From Chloroflexota bacterium (GTDB taxonomy: Bacteria > Chloroflexota > Anaerolineae > UBA7937 > B3-Chlor), in assembly GCA_030613785.1 (NCBI GenBank), contig JAUWLF010000005.1:1-64000 (forward strand): 64,000 nt of DNA, in the 5' to 3' direction. Made by a program: the position numbers and the translations under genes. The notes under the pieces were generated by a model that was given only the letters and a program-made list of their open reading frames with translations, searched no databases and was not told the origin of the DNA. This document shows positions 31,517 through 40,384 of the stretch, one piece after another; position 1 is the first letter of the stretch; every line of letters begins with the position of its first letter.

Positions 31517-33097
31517 ATGGTTTGGATACGATCCTGTGTGGCATTGGTGATACTGTTACTATCTGCCGTCGTCGCCTGTGGATGCGAGGCGACGGTCTCT
31601 TCGACGCCGATCATGCGTCCGACTAGTCCCGCTGTCACTCCCTCTCCGCCTCCCGCCACGCCAACCTCTGAACCTCCACCCACGCCTTCGCCCCCTATCC
31701 CCGAGTGGATCGCAGACCAACAGATGGCCATGACCAAGGCGGCACGCTCGGACATCCCCGAACTGGGGCACCTCACACGATACGACATAAACTTGGCTAT
31801 CGGCGTGGAGTCGCTCACCTTGCATGGAAGGCAGGTGACTCGGTACACCAACAAAGCCGATACGGAACTGGAGGAGCTGTACTTCAACCTCTTCCCCAAC
31901 TCGTCACGTTTCGGTGGCTCGATGGAGATCGACTCGACCAGTATCACCGGGCAGGAGGTGCCATTCGACTACGAGCTCGGGGGCACAGCAGCTAGAATCG
32001 CTCTTCCACAGCCTTTGTTCCCCGGGAAGAGCATCACCGTCACGCTCGATTACACCGCTCGCGTGCCTCACGTACAGAAGAACTACTACCTCGTCTTCGT
32101 CAGCGCACAAGGCGTGCTCTCTCTCGGCGACTGGCACCCCATGGTAGCGGTCTACGACGATGAGGGCTGGAACCTCGAGTACCCTGAGGGTACAATCGGC
32201 GAGATAGTCTACAGCGAGAGCGCCTTCTACACCGTCCGGATCACGGTCCCCATGGCTTTGGATGTGGTGGCCACAGGAGTGGAAGCCCAGCGGATCGACA
32301 ACGGCGACGGCACGCAGACTGTAGTGTACTACAGCGGGCCGGTGCGCGATTTCCACATAGCGATCAGCGATCGGTACGACGTGGTGAGCGGAAGCGTGGG
32401 GGATACTGCGATCAACTCCTACTATTGGCCAGAACACGAAGCCTGCGGCGTGGAGATACTGCGCTTCGCCGAGCAGGCGCTTGGCCTATACAGTGAGTTG
32501 TTCGGCCCCTACCCCTTCAACGAGTTGGATCTGGTGGAGGCCGATCTGTGGCCCTGGGGTATCGAGTGGCCCGGTTTCATCCTGGTGGGCGAGCCGCTCT
32601 ACTCCAATCCGGAGGAGGTTTGCGGTGAATGGCACGTCGTTCACGAGGTAGCGCATCAATGGTGGTACAGTGTCGTAGGCAACGATCAGGTGGACGAACC
32701 CTGGGTCGACGAGGCTCTGGCCAATTACTCGACGATGCTATACTACAGGGCAGTTCACGATGCCGAGACCGCGGAGGGTGCCATCAGAGAGCACATCCAC
32801 GACCGCTACGACTCATACGTGCGAGCCTATGGAGACGGCGTCGTGGGTGGTCCCACCAGACACTACACCAGGGCGAGCTACTATCCGCTGGTGTACGCCA
32901 AGGGCGCCCTTTTCTTCCATGCCTTGCAGGAGTTGATGGGCGATGACGCCTTCTTCGAGGGTCTGCGAAGCTACCATCACGAGTACAAGTACGGCATAGC
33001 CACGGGCGATGAGCTCCTCGACGTCATGGAACAAACCTACGGGCGCTCACTTGACGAGTTCTATGAGCACTGGATACTGAGCGCTGACGGAATCTAG
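31517..33097 (+). CDS. M1-family metallopeptidase, lipoprotein
   Basis: 526 residues. Residues 1-21 are a lipoprotein signal (LLLSAVVAC, Cys21), followed by a Pro/Thr/Ser-rich linker to about 60. Then the N-terminal beta domain of M1 aminopeptidases and the catalytic domain with zinc motif HEVAH (His376, Glu377, His380) and Glu399 18 residues further on. The family's usual GAMEN exopeptidase motif appears as a WPGFILV-type variant rather than GxMEN. Predicted to act outside the membrane as an aminopeptidase. The ATG at 31517 is chosen because the promoter -10 overlaps the earlier ATG. Confidence 0.88.
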   Translation: MVWIRSCVALVILLLSAVVACGCEATVSSTPIMRPTSPAVTPSPPPATPTSEPPPTPSPPIPEWIADQQMAMTKAARSDIPELGHLTRYDINLAIGVESLTLHGRQVTRYTNKADTELEELYFNLFPNSSRFGGSMEIDSTSITGQEVPFDYELGGTAARIALPQPLFPGKSITVTLDYTARVPHVQKNYYLVFVSAQGVLSLGDWHPMVAVYDDEGWNLEYPEGTIGEIVYSESAFYTVRITVPMALDVVATGVEAQRIDNGDGTQTVVYYSGPVRDFHIAISDRYDVVSGSVGDTAINSYYWPEHEACGVEILRFAEQALGLYSELFGPYPFNELDLVEADLWPWGIEWPGFILVGEPLYSNPEEVCGEWHVVHEVAHQWWYSVVGNDQVDEPWVDEALANYSTMLYYRAVHDAETAEGAIREHIHDRYDSYVRAYGDGVVGGPTRHYTRASYYPLVYAKGALFFHALQELMGDDAFFEGLRSYHHEYKYGIATGDELLDVMEQTYGRSLDEFYEHWILSADGI

Positions 33098-33183
33098 CCG
33101 GAAGTGACGCTCCCCGCATCGGGAACAACTTGCCATCAACAGGCGTCTTACGAGTGATAAGCTACAGAAGGAGAATACCTGAC

Positions 33184-35358
33184 ATGATCGGCAAAGCGTT
33201 GCGCAAGTCAATGCCAGCTCGTTGCTGTCTGGCGACGATGCTGGTCAGCCTCCTATTGGCAGGCTGTATCCCTGCGGAGACACCTCCTCCCTCCCCTAAG
33301 CCCTCGCCATCACCTGGCGCGATAGCCACGCCCGAACCGGTGGCTGGCGTGGGTTTCATGAGCAGCCCTGTTCTGGTGGAGGACGTCACCTTCAGCACCT
33401 ACGTGCCGGTGGAGAGCAGCTTGCATCCTAGCCACGGCGGCTACATTCTGCCTGTGGCCCTGGACGACGTATCAAACGGCGAGCTGTTTCAGTTCACCAG
33501 CGATCAGGAGCACCTCTTGACCGAGAACGGCTTCGTCGTGATGCCCGCTGAGCACGACGAGTTCTTCACTCTCTATCAGACCGCCCATGACCAGCAGAGA
33601 CCTCTCTTCGTGACGACCGACTCTGTGTTGCACGTCTACCATCTCCTTTTCGACAAGGTGCTTCGTACTGCCGAGGAGGAGCATTTCTTCGGCGATCTCG
33701 TCGCCCTGACCCGCGGCATGCTGTGGGCCTCGCAGAGCCAGTACGAGGCCTTGAGAGGAACGGCCCTGGAGGAGATAGCACGGCGCAATGTAGCCTACTT
33801 CGCCGTGGCCCTCAAGCTGCTCGATCCCGAAACGCAGATACCTGATTCAGTCAGACAGGAAGTGGAATCGGAACTGGCCCTCATCGAGGCTCACGAGGGC
33901 TTCGCCGAGTCTGCCATCTTCCCCGGCTACGAGGAGGACTACAGCCAGTACGTCCCCCGGGGCCACTACACCAGAAATGAGACTCGACGGCGCTTCTTCA
34001 AGGCTATGATGTGGTACGGACGCATGAACTTCCGCCTCAAGGAGCCGGAAGAGACTCGATCGGCACTGTTGATCGCTCAGGCGCTGTCCCGCGTGGAGAT
34101 AGACGGCGAGCCAGGCTCCGACCTCTGGGAGCGCATCTACGGGCCGACGGTGTTCTTCGTTGGAGCCACCGACGATCTCAACATCTACGACTATCAAGCG
34201 GTCATGGAAGAGGTCTATGGATCCATCCCCGAAGATCCCGCCGCTTTCCTGGACGACGACCGGCTAGAGGCCTTCATCGAGGCGGCTCGTGAGCTGCCGC
34301 CGCCCCAGATCAACTCCATGTGGGTGTGGGTCTGGGAGGACCGAGAGGAGGCCACGCAGGGCTTTCGCTTCATGGGTCAACGGTTCGTCATCGACGCCTA
34401 CATCTTCCAGCAGTTGATCTACAGCAATGTGGACGGGCGCTTTCTGCCCAAGGGGTTGGACGTCTTCGCCGCCATGGGGTCCGACGAAGCCTATGAACTC
34501 CTGGACGAGATGGGCGAGACCCAGTATCCCGGCTATGTCGAACAGATGGACAAGGTCAGGGAAGAGATAGCGGCCCTGGAGATGGATAGCTGGACCCAGA
34601 ACCTCTACTGGTCGTGGCTATACGCCTTTCAGCCCGTCATCGCCCCCAAGGACGAAGGATTCCCTGCCTTCATGCGCACAGAGGCCTGGTCACAGAAGGA
34701 TCTGCACACGGCGCTGGGCAGTTGGACTGAACTGAAACACGACACGATCCTCTATGCCAAGCAGGCCTACGCTGAGCTGACCGCTATGCCACCGCAGATG
34801 GCTCTCCAGGGGTATGTGGAGCCCAACCCCGAGGCATACGCACGGCTAGCCTCCCTGACTCGCATGACCATCGACGGCCTGGGGGAGCGAAACCTGTTGT
34901 CAGCAGATGACAGGGATAGCCTGGAGTACCTGGAAGAGCTACTCCTATCTCTGAAGACCATCGCCGAGAAGGAGTTGGCAGCAAACACCTTGACCGAGAG
35001 CGAGTACGATCTCATCAACTCCTACGGTGACATCCTGGAGCGCTTGACCGTTGCCGCCGCCGACAAGGAGGAGGAGTTCGGAGGCGCTATCGAGGAGGAA
35101 GCTGCCATCGTGGCCGACGTAGCCACCGATCCCAACAGCGGCACTGTCTTGGAGGAAGCCACGGGCAAGGTCTTCGAGATGTACGTAGTGGTCGAGGAGG
35201 ACGGCCAATTGATGGTTACCGAAGGCGGCATCTTCTCCTACTACGAGTTCGCATGGCCCATGGGCGATCGCTTGACCGACGAGAGTTGGCGCGAGATGCT
35301 GAACAGTGGCGAGGCTCCCCCACGACCTGCGTGGACCAGTAGCTTCGTGTCGCCATGA
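33184..35358 (+). CDS. DUF3160 lipoprotein
   Basis: 724 residues. A lipoprotein signal (SLLLAGC, Cys28) and a Pro/Ser-rich linker precede a long DUF3160 domain: ILPVALDDVSNGELFQFT, FVTTDSVLHVYHLLFDKVL, LREL-like aromatic blocks and the C-terminal acidic stretch LMVTEGGIFSYYEF. The family is widespread in Chloroflexota and some other phyla; its activity is unknown. AAGGAGA stands 10-11 bases before the ATG. The gene follows the M1 peptidase by 86 bp, so both may be exported together. Confidence 0.88.
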   Translation: MIGKALRKSMPARCCLATMLVSLLLAGCIPAETPPPSPKPSPSPGAIATPEPVAGVGFMSSPVLVEDVTFSTYVPVESSLHPSHGGYILPVALDDVSNGELFQFTSDQEHLLTENGFVVMPAEHDEFFTLYQTAHDQQRPLFVTTDSVLHVYHLLFDKVLRTAEEEHFFGDLVALTRGMLWASQSQYEALRGTALEEIARRNVAYFAVALKLLDPETQIPDSVRQEVESELALIEAHEGFAESAIFPGYEEDYSQYVPRGHYTRNETRRRFFKAMMWYGRMNFRLKEPEETRSALLIAQALSRVEIDGEPGSDLWERIYGPTVFFVGATDDLNIYDYQAVMEEVYGSIPEDPAAFLDDDRLEAFIEAARELPPPQINSMWVWVWEDREEATQGFRFMGQRFVIDAYIFQQLIYSNVDGRFLPKGLDVFAAMGSDEAYELLDEMGETQYPGYVEQMDKVREEIAALEMDSWTQNLYWSWLYAFQPVIAPKDEGFPAFMRTEAWSQKDLHTALGSWTELKHDTILYAKQAYAELTAMPPQMALQGYVEPNPEAYARLASLTRMTIDGLGERNLLSADDRDSLEYLEELLLSLKTIAEKELAANTLTESEYDLINSYGDILERLTVAAADKEEEFGGAIEEEAAIVADVATDPNSGTVLEEATGKVFEMYVVVEEDGQLMVTEGGIFSYYEFAWPMGDRLTDESWREMLNSGEAPPRPAWTSSFVSP

Positions 35359-35661
35359 GTGGCTCCCCCGGACAGCGAGGTCCGGCCCATTGGCTGTATC
35401 ATCGGCTAACTCCGTGCTGTGGATGGCCCGCGGCTCTTTGGGACACGAACCCTCCCTGTCCCACTGCGACACCACCTCGCCCACTGGCGCAGGCTCTCCG
35501 GTCCTCCTGAACACGCCGCACACCCGTTTGACAGCAGCCGCCTGCGCAATTACAATGACAACGGCAAATCCTACCGCTGTGGTCTGATTTCTCGACCCAT
35601 CAGGCCTCAGCGCACCGGCTGGAGAATAACGGTCCTGTATCACAGGGCGCCAAGGGAACAT
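35359..35661. other. Gap before hdrA1 with promoter and small hairpin
   Basis: About 300 bp without a gene. CCGGAC/GTCCGG (35368-35373 and 35380-35385, 6-bp loop) is a small hairpin just past the DUF3160 stop and may help end its transcript, although no T-run follows. The rest is leader and promoter for hdrA1. Confidence 0.5.
35528..35556 (+). promoter_or_regulatory. Promoter of the hdrA1-hdrCB-hdrA2 operon
   Basis: TTGACA (35528-35533), exactly 17-bp spacer, TACAAT (35551-35556): 11 of 12 consensus bases. Leader about 100 nt to the ATG at 35662. Confidence 0.75.
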
Positions 35662-36984
35662 ATGGCTGGAACTCTGGTCATAGGGGCAGGCATAGCGGGA
35701 ATGCAGGCTGCCCTCGACATCGCCGATGCGGGCTTCAAAGCGTACCTGGTGGAGAAAGAGCCGAGCATTGGTGGCCGTATGGCCCAACTGGACGAGACCT
35801 TCCCCACCCTCGACTGTTCCTCGTGCATCCTGACCCCCAAGATGGTGAGCGTTGGTGGGCATGCCAACATCGAGCTCATGACCTACTCAGAGGTCGTCGA
35901 AGTCGAGGGGAACGCCGGTCATTTCGAAGTCAAGGTGAGAAAGAACCCACGATACATCGATGTGGAGAAGTGCACGGGCTGCGGTATGTGCGCCGAGAAT
36001 TGCCGTCTCAAGGGCAGAATCGACAGCGAGTTCGACGTGGCCATGGGCAAGAGAGGGGCTGCCTACCTGCCCTTCCCTCAAGCCGTGCCCTTGAAATACA
36101 CCATCGATGGTGAGCACTGTCTCATGATTCAGAGGGGAAAATGCGGCAAATCCCCACCCTGCCGAGACGCCTGCCCGGCTGACGCCATAGACTTCGACCA
36201 ACAAGAGGAGATCGTGGAGCTCGAGGTGGCAGCCATCATCGTCGCCACAGGTTTCGACCCCTTCGATGCCCGGTTGAAGCCCGAATATGGTTACGGCATC
36301 TATAGCAACGTCATCACCGGCCTACAGTTCGAACGCCTCTCTTCAGCGTCAGGACCGACCTTCGGAGAGCTGAAGCTCAACGATACAAACATTGAAGATG
36401 TAGTGTTCATCCACTGTGTAGGCAGTAGGGATCGGAACCTGGGAAACCCCTACTGCTCGCGGGTCTGCTGCATGTACACGGCGAAACAGGCCCATCTGGT
36501 GAGGCACAAGCTTCCGGACGCTCAGATCACCGTCTTCTACACGGACATCCGCGCCTTCGGCAAGGGGTTTGAGGAGTTCTACGACCGTGTGAGAGAGGAG
36601 AGGGTTCGATACCGGCGCGGTAACCCCTCGGAGATATACAAGCGCGGCGACCGTCTGGTGGTGAGGGCAGAGGACACCCTCCTCGGCAAACCGGTGGAGG
36701 TGGAGGCCGACCTGGTTGTTCTAGCCGTGGGACTGGTACCCAGAGAAGATGCACAGGCTGTGGTGGAGCTACTAGGTCTTTCCCGCTCTGAAGATGGCTT
36801 TCTCAAGGAGGCCCACGCCAAGCTGCAACCAACGGACACGGAGGTAGAAGGCATATTCCTGGCGGGATGTTGCCAAGGACCAAAGGACATCCCGGACGCT
36901 GTGGCTCAGGCCAAGGCTTCCGCAGCCTCAGCTATCGTGATCATGTCTCATCCCACCAATAATCCCGCGTCCGGTGCGGACTGA
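35662..36984 (+). CDS. HdrA-like FAD and Fe-S protein (short form)
   Basis: 440 residues. The Rossmann start VIGAGIAGMQAALDIADAG is at about 6-24, followed by GGRMAQLDETFPT and DCSSCILTPKM, the HdrA cluster-binding Cys motif. A first ferredoxin motif CTGCGMCAENC is at about 106-116, and Cys residues in CGKSPPCRDACP follow. Central HdrA signature CVGSRDR and YCSRVCCMYTAKQA. Unlike methanogen HdrA it lacks the N-terminal CHCGxNIA domain and the C-terminal second ferredoxin; those parts are found in the partner gene 38139-39893. Probably part of a soluble heterodisulfide-reductase-like complex taking or giving electrons with ferredoxin and FAD. The ATG at 35662 is chosen as it lies right at the FAD fold. 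Confidence 0.87.
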   Translation: MAGTLVIGAGIAGMQAALDIADAGFKAYLVEKEPSIGGRMAQLDETFPTLDCSSCILTPKMVSVGGHANIELMTYSEVVEVEGNAGHFEVKVRKNPRYIDVEKCTGCGMCAENCRLKGRIDSEFDVAMGKRGAAYLPFPQAVPLKYTIDGEHCLMIQRGKCGKSPPCRDACPADAIDFDQQEEIVELEVAAIIVATGFDPFDARLKPEYGYGIYSNVITGLQFERLSSASGPTFGELKLNDTNIEDVVFIHCVGSRDRNLGNPYCSRVCCMYTAKQAHLVRHKLPDAQITVFYTDIRAFGKGFEEFYDRVREERVRYRRGNPSEIYKRGDRLVVRAEDTLLGKPVEVEADLVVLAVGLVPREDAQAVVELLGLSRSEDGFLKEAHAKLQPTDTEVEGIFLAGCCQGPKDIPDAVAQAKASAASAIVIMSHPTNNPASGAD

Positions 36985-36991
36985 GAGGACA

Positions 36992-38110
36992 ATGGAAACC
37001 GAACAGAGTATCCTGGAGCGTTGCGATCTGTGGGGGTGTATTCAGTGCGGCAAGTGCACTGGCGGCTGCCCCATGGCCTTCAAGACGACTCTGAACATCC
37101 GTCGTCTGATCTACGAAGCCTTGATAGAGGGAGCAGTGGATCCCAGTGGCATGGAGGAGCTATGGGACTGCACTACCTGCGGCACATGTGTCCTACGCTG
37201 CCCCAAGGAAGTCGAGCCAGCCGACATGATAGTCGCCTTACGCACTGTGCTGGTCGATGGAGGGGTGATCCCCCCCACCATCAGGGATGCTCTCACTAGT
37301 GTGTTCAGGTATGGCAACCCTTCCCTCATGCCACCGGACGAGAGGGCGGACTGGGCAGAGGGACTGGGCGTGAAGAACATAGCCGACGGTGCAGACGTGC
37401 TGTACTTCGTGGGCTGCATCCCCTCCTACGACGATCGGGCTCAGAAGGTTGCCAAAGCCCTGGTGAAGGTCTTCCAGAAGGCCGACGTTGATTTCGGCAT
37501 TCTCGGAGTGGAGGAGAAATGCTGCTGTAGTGAGGTGCGCCGAGTCGGCGAAGAGGGGCTCTTCGAGTACATGGTAGAAGAGCAACTGGAGCTCTTCGGC
37601 AAGTACAACGTGCAACGCATTGTGACCACCTCGCCCCACTGCTACAACACCTTCAAGAACGAGTACGGAGGTCTGGACATCGAAGCGCAGCACTACACTC
37701 AGTTCGTGGCTGAGTTGCTGAAGGAAGGGAAGCTGACCTTCTCTGGCGAGTTGGATAAGGTGGTCACTTATCACGACCCTTGCTTTCTGGGTAAGCAGAA
37801 CGACATATACGACGAGCCACGGGAGATCATTCAGAGAATTCCCGGCGTGGAGTTCCGTGAGATGGATCGCATCAGGGACAGGAGCCTCTGCTGCGAGGGG
37901 GGAGGCGGCAGGATGTGGTGCGAGGGCACCAACCCCGAGGATCGGCTGGCGACTTCACGTTTCGAGGAAGTCCTCAGTACCGGAGCTGAGATCATGGCCG
38001 TCGCCTGCCCGTTCTGCCTTCTGACCTTTGAACTAGCTGCAAAGGCAGGTGGATACGAGGAGAGGGTCCAGGTACTCGACATCTTGGAGTTGGTCGCTGA
38101 GGTGATCTGA
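36992..38110 (+). CDS. HdrC-HdrB fusion (Fe-S protein with two cysteine-rich CCG domains)
   Basis: 372 residues. The N-terminal HdrC part has two [4Fe-4S] motifs, CIQCGKCTGGC and CTTCGTCVLRC. The HdrB part has two cysteine-rich domains that hold the non-cubane [4Fe-4S] site in classical HdrB: around VGC...EEKCCCSEVRR...SPHCYNTF, and HDPCFLG...RSLCCEGGGGR...CPFCLLTF. The first has CCC where CCG is usual. Such fusions occur in many bacterial Hdr-like complexes and reduce disulfides or act in bifurcation. It starts 7 bp after hdrA1 with GAGAGG. Confidence 0.88.
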   Translation: METEQSILERCDLWGCIQCGKCTGGCPMAFKTTLNIRRLIYEALIEGAVDPSGMEELWDCTTCGTCVLRCPKEVEPADMIVALRTVLVDGGVIPPTIRDALTSVFRYGNPSLMPPDERADWAEGLGVKNIADGADVLYFVGCIPSYDDRAQKVAKALVKVFQKADVDFGILGVEEKCCCSEVRRVGEEGLFEYMVEEQLELFGKYNVQRIVTTSPHCYNTFKNEYGGLDIEAQHYTQFVAELLKEGKLTFSGELDKVVTYHDPCFLGKQNDIYDEPREIIQRIPGVEFREMDRIRDRSLCCEGGGGRMWCEGTNPEDRLATSRFEEVLSTGAEIMAVACPFCLLTFELAAKAGGYEERVQVLDILELVAEVI

Positions 38111-38112
38111 TT

Positions 38113-38127
38113 CTGGGGTTACCCCAG
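38113..38127 (+). repeat. Small hairpin between hdrCB and hdrA2
   Basis: CTGGGG-TTA-CCCCAG, a perfect 6-bp stem with a 3-base loop, right before the ribosome site of the next gene (GGAGGAG). It may tune translation of hdrA2 or protect the upstream mRNA end. No T-run. Confidence 0.5.
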
Positions 38128-38138
38128 CCGGAGGAGAA

Positions 38139-39893
38139 ATGCCACCCAAGGTCGGCGTTTACGTTTGCCATTGTGGAACAAACATCGCCCATACCGTGGA
38201 TGTCGAAGAGGTAGCCCGCGCGGCTAGCGGGCTGCCGAACGTAGCGATAGCGCGCGACTACATCTACATGTGCTCTGACCCCGGACAGCAGTTGATTCAG
38301 GACGACATCCGGGAACTCGGTCTCGATCGAGTGGTGGTGGCGTCGTGCTCACCCCGCATGCACGAACTCACCTTCAGGACGGTACTTCGTGACGCGGAGA
38401 TCAACCCATACTACTTGCAGATAGCCAACATCAGAGAACAGTGCTCTTGGGTGCACACCGAGCGCGCACGAGCGACTGAGAAGGCCAAGGGGGTGGTTAG
38501 CGCCGCCGTGTCCAGGGCGTGTCTTCTTGAGCCGCTGGAGGAGACAGATGCCCAGGTAACGCCGGCGGCTCTGGTCATCGGAGGAGGCATCGCCGGCATG
38601 CAGGCCGCTCTCACGATCGCCGATGCCGGCTATGTAGTGCACTTGGTGGAAAAGGGACCCTTCATTGGCGGTCACGTGGCCGAACTGGGCAGGACGTTTC
38701 CCACCTTGGAGGACGTGGGTCCCCTGCTGGGCGGGGTCATACGGAGCGTGGAGACGCACCCTAACATCGAACTGTTCACCAACTCCCAGGTGGTTGAGGT
38801 AGAAGGCTTCATCGGCAACTTCGAGGTCAAGGTGAGGCGTGGGGTGGCCGATTCGGGAGAGGAGGCCGCTTCTGACGATGTAGCGGGTTCGCAGCAAGGG
38901 GAAGGAATTCGTGACTTGAGCGTCGGAGCTATCGTCGTCGCCACCGGGTTCGATATCTTCGATGCTGCCCTGAAGCCCGAATTCGCGTACGGTCTATACG
39001 ACGGCGTGATCACCGGCCTGGAGTTGGAGAGGTTGTCGTCGCCCTCAGGTCCCACCGGGGGCGAGATCAGGATTGCCGACAGAGAGATTCGGGACGTGGT
39101 CTTCATCCACTGCGTCGGCAGCCGGGATCGGGACCTAGGAAACCCCTATTGCTCGCGGATATGCTGCATGTACACCGCCAAGCAAGCTCACCTGGTGCGG
39201 GAAAAGCTGCCCGAGGCCCGGATCACCGTTTTCTACATCGACATGCGTGCCTTCGGCAAGGGGTTCGAGGAGTTCTACGACCGCGTGAGAGAGAAGAGAG
39301 TGCTTTACCGGCGAGGGAACCCGTCTGAGATCTACAAGCGAGGGGACAGGCTCGTCGTGAGGGCAGAGGACACCTTGCTCAGCAAGCCCGTGGAGGTGGA
39401 GGCTGACTTGGTGGTGCTGGCCACGGGACTTGTCCCACGCAGGGACGGTGACCAGATAGCTAGCCTCCTGAAGCTGTCTCGTTCCGAAGATGGGTTCTTC
39501 ATGGAACTCCACCCCAAGCTGAGGCCCGTAGACACGGCCACCGACGGTGTCTACCTTGCCGGGTGTTGCCAGAGCCCCAAGGATATCGCCGACACGGTCG
39601 CTCAGGCCAAAGCTGCTGCGTCTTCCGCATTGATTCCACTGTCTCTGGGCAAGGTGAGGGTAGAATCCGTTGCCTGCGCCATAGACCCTCTTCTCTGTTC
39701 AGGTTGTGGGCTGTGCGCCGACGCTTGCATCTACGGTGCTCTGAACCTCGATGAGCGGAGAGGCGTTATGACTGCCAACCAGGTGGTCTGCAAAGGTTGC
39801 GGTGCTTGTGCAACAGCATGTCCATCAGGAGCCATTGTGGTGAAGCACTTCACTCTGGACCAGATACTCGCCGAAGTAGAAGCAGCGATATGA
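38139..39893 (+). CDS. HdrA-like FAD and Fe-S protein (long form)
   Basis: 584 residues. An N-terminal HdrA domain (VGVYVCHCGTNIA) precedes an FAD domain starting LVIGGGIAGMQAALTIADAG. At the position of the DCSSC cysteine motif of the short paralogue this one reads EDVGPLLGGVI, so that cluster is absent. A centre nearly identical to the short form follows (CVGSRDRD, YCSRICCMYTAKQA, GKGFEEFYDRVRE). At the C-terminus are two [4Fe-4S] motifs, CSGCGLCADAC and CKGCGACATAC. The N-terminus and C-terminus supply what the short form lacks, so the two likely form a heteromeric HdrA unit. Ribosome site GGAGGAG overlaps the gap hairpin. Confidence 0.87.
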   Translation: MPPKVGVYVCHCGTNIAHTVDVEEVARAASGLPNVAIARDYIYMCSDPGQQLIQDDIRELGLDRVVVASCSPRMHELTFRTVLRDAEINPYYLQIANIREQCSWVHTERARATEKAKGVVSAAVSRACLLEPLEETDAQVTPAALVIGGGIAGMQAALTIADAGYVVHLVEKGPFIGGHVAELGRTFPTLEDVGPLLGGVIRSVETHPNIELFTNSQVVEVEGFIGNFEVKVRRGVADSGEEAASDDVAGSQQGEGIRDLSVGAIVVATGFDIFDAALKPEFAYGLYDGVITGLELERLSSPSGPTGGEIRIADREIRDVVFIHCVGSRDRDLGNPYCSRICCMYTAKQAHLVREKLPEARITVFYIDMRAFGKGFEEFYDRVREKRVLYRRGNPSEIYKRGDRLVVRAEDTLLSKPVEVEADLVVLATGLVPRRDGDQIASLLKLSRSEDGFFMELHPKLRPVDTATDGVYLAGCCQSPKDIADTVAQAKAAASSALIPLSLGKVRVESVACAIDPLLCSGCGLCADACIYGALNLDERRGVMTANQVVCKGCGACATACPSGAIVVKHFTLDQILAEVEAAI

Positions 39894-40033
39894 GTTTGGC
39901 CATCCGTTCTCTTGCTGTTGCGCCTTCGCTCGACAAGAGAGCGAAGCCACAATCAGCCACCATTCGGATGTGAGTTCATGCCAGCGCTCTCTCATGCTGA
40001 GAACGTGTTGAACTCCATACCGCTGCTCGCCGA
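39894..40033. other. Gap between hdrA2 and the ABC relic
   Basis: 140 bp with no gene recognised. It begins the degenerate stretch that runs to the DUF2085 gene. Confidence 0.5.
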
Positions 40034-40384
40034 ATGCACAACAACTCAGAGATTCACGTCAGAGAGCCGGTCGAGGCCTCTGGCTACTATCGCGCTCCAG
40101 GGGAAGTGACCCTCCAGTTGGCGAAAGGTGACCTCTTCTCCGTTGTGGGGCTCAACGGTGTTGGGAAAATGGCCATTCATCCGCTGCCTGGCCAGCCAGC
40201 TCCTCTCAGAGACGAGCGGTTGGCTGCGATTGCTACTGGCCGGCGATGCGATGATGCGTGGAGCATTGCCCTCCTTGACCTTGGAACGTGTGCAGGAGCA
40301 GCCATGCTGTTCGCCCACGTGCGCACCGTCGAGGGGTCATACGACCGGCAGGGCGTGTCAGATGGAAGGCGGTCAGGTGGCTGA
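40034..40384 (+). pseudogene. ABC-transporter ATPase N-terminal relic
   Basis: The frame contains APGEVTLQLAKGDLFSVV followed by GLNGVGKMAI, a degenerate Walker A of an ABC ATPase (GxNGAGKTT is usual; here GKM). After the P-loop the similarity ends, with no signature motif or Walker B. It is a decayed fragment, not a working gene. It overlaps the start of the DUF2085 gene. Confidence 0.45.

Noticed and set aside
34945-35862. 305-codon antisense frame across DUF3160 and hdrA1
   Set aside because: It overlaps two convincing genes and the hdr promoter, and its translation shows no domain.
40128-40361. N-terminal extension of the DUF2085 gene
   Set aside because: It overlaps the ABC relic in a different frame and has no ribosome site; the DUF2085 start at 40362 or 40377 is preferred.
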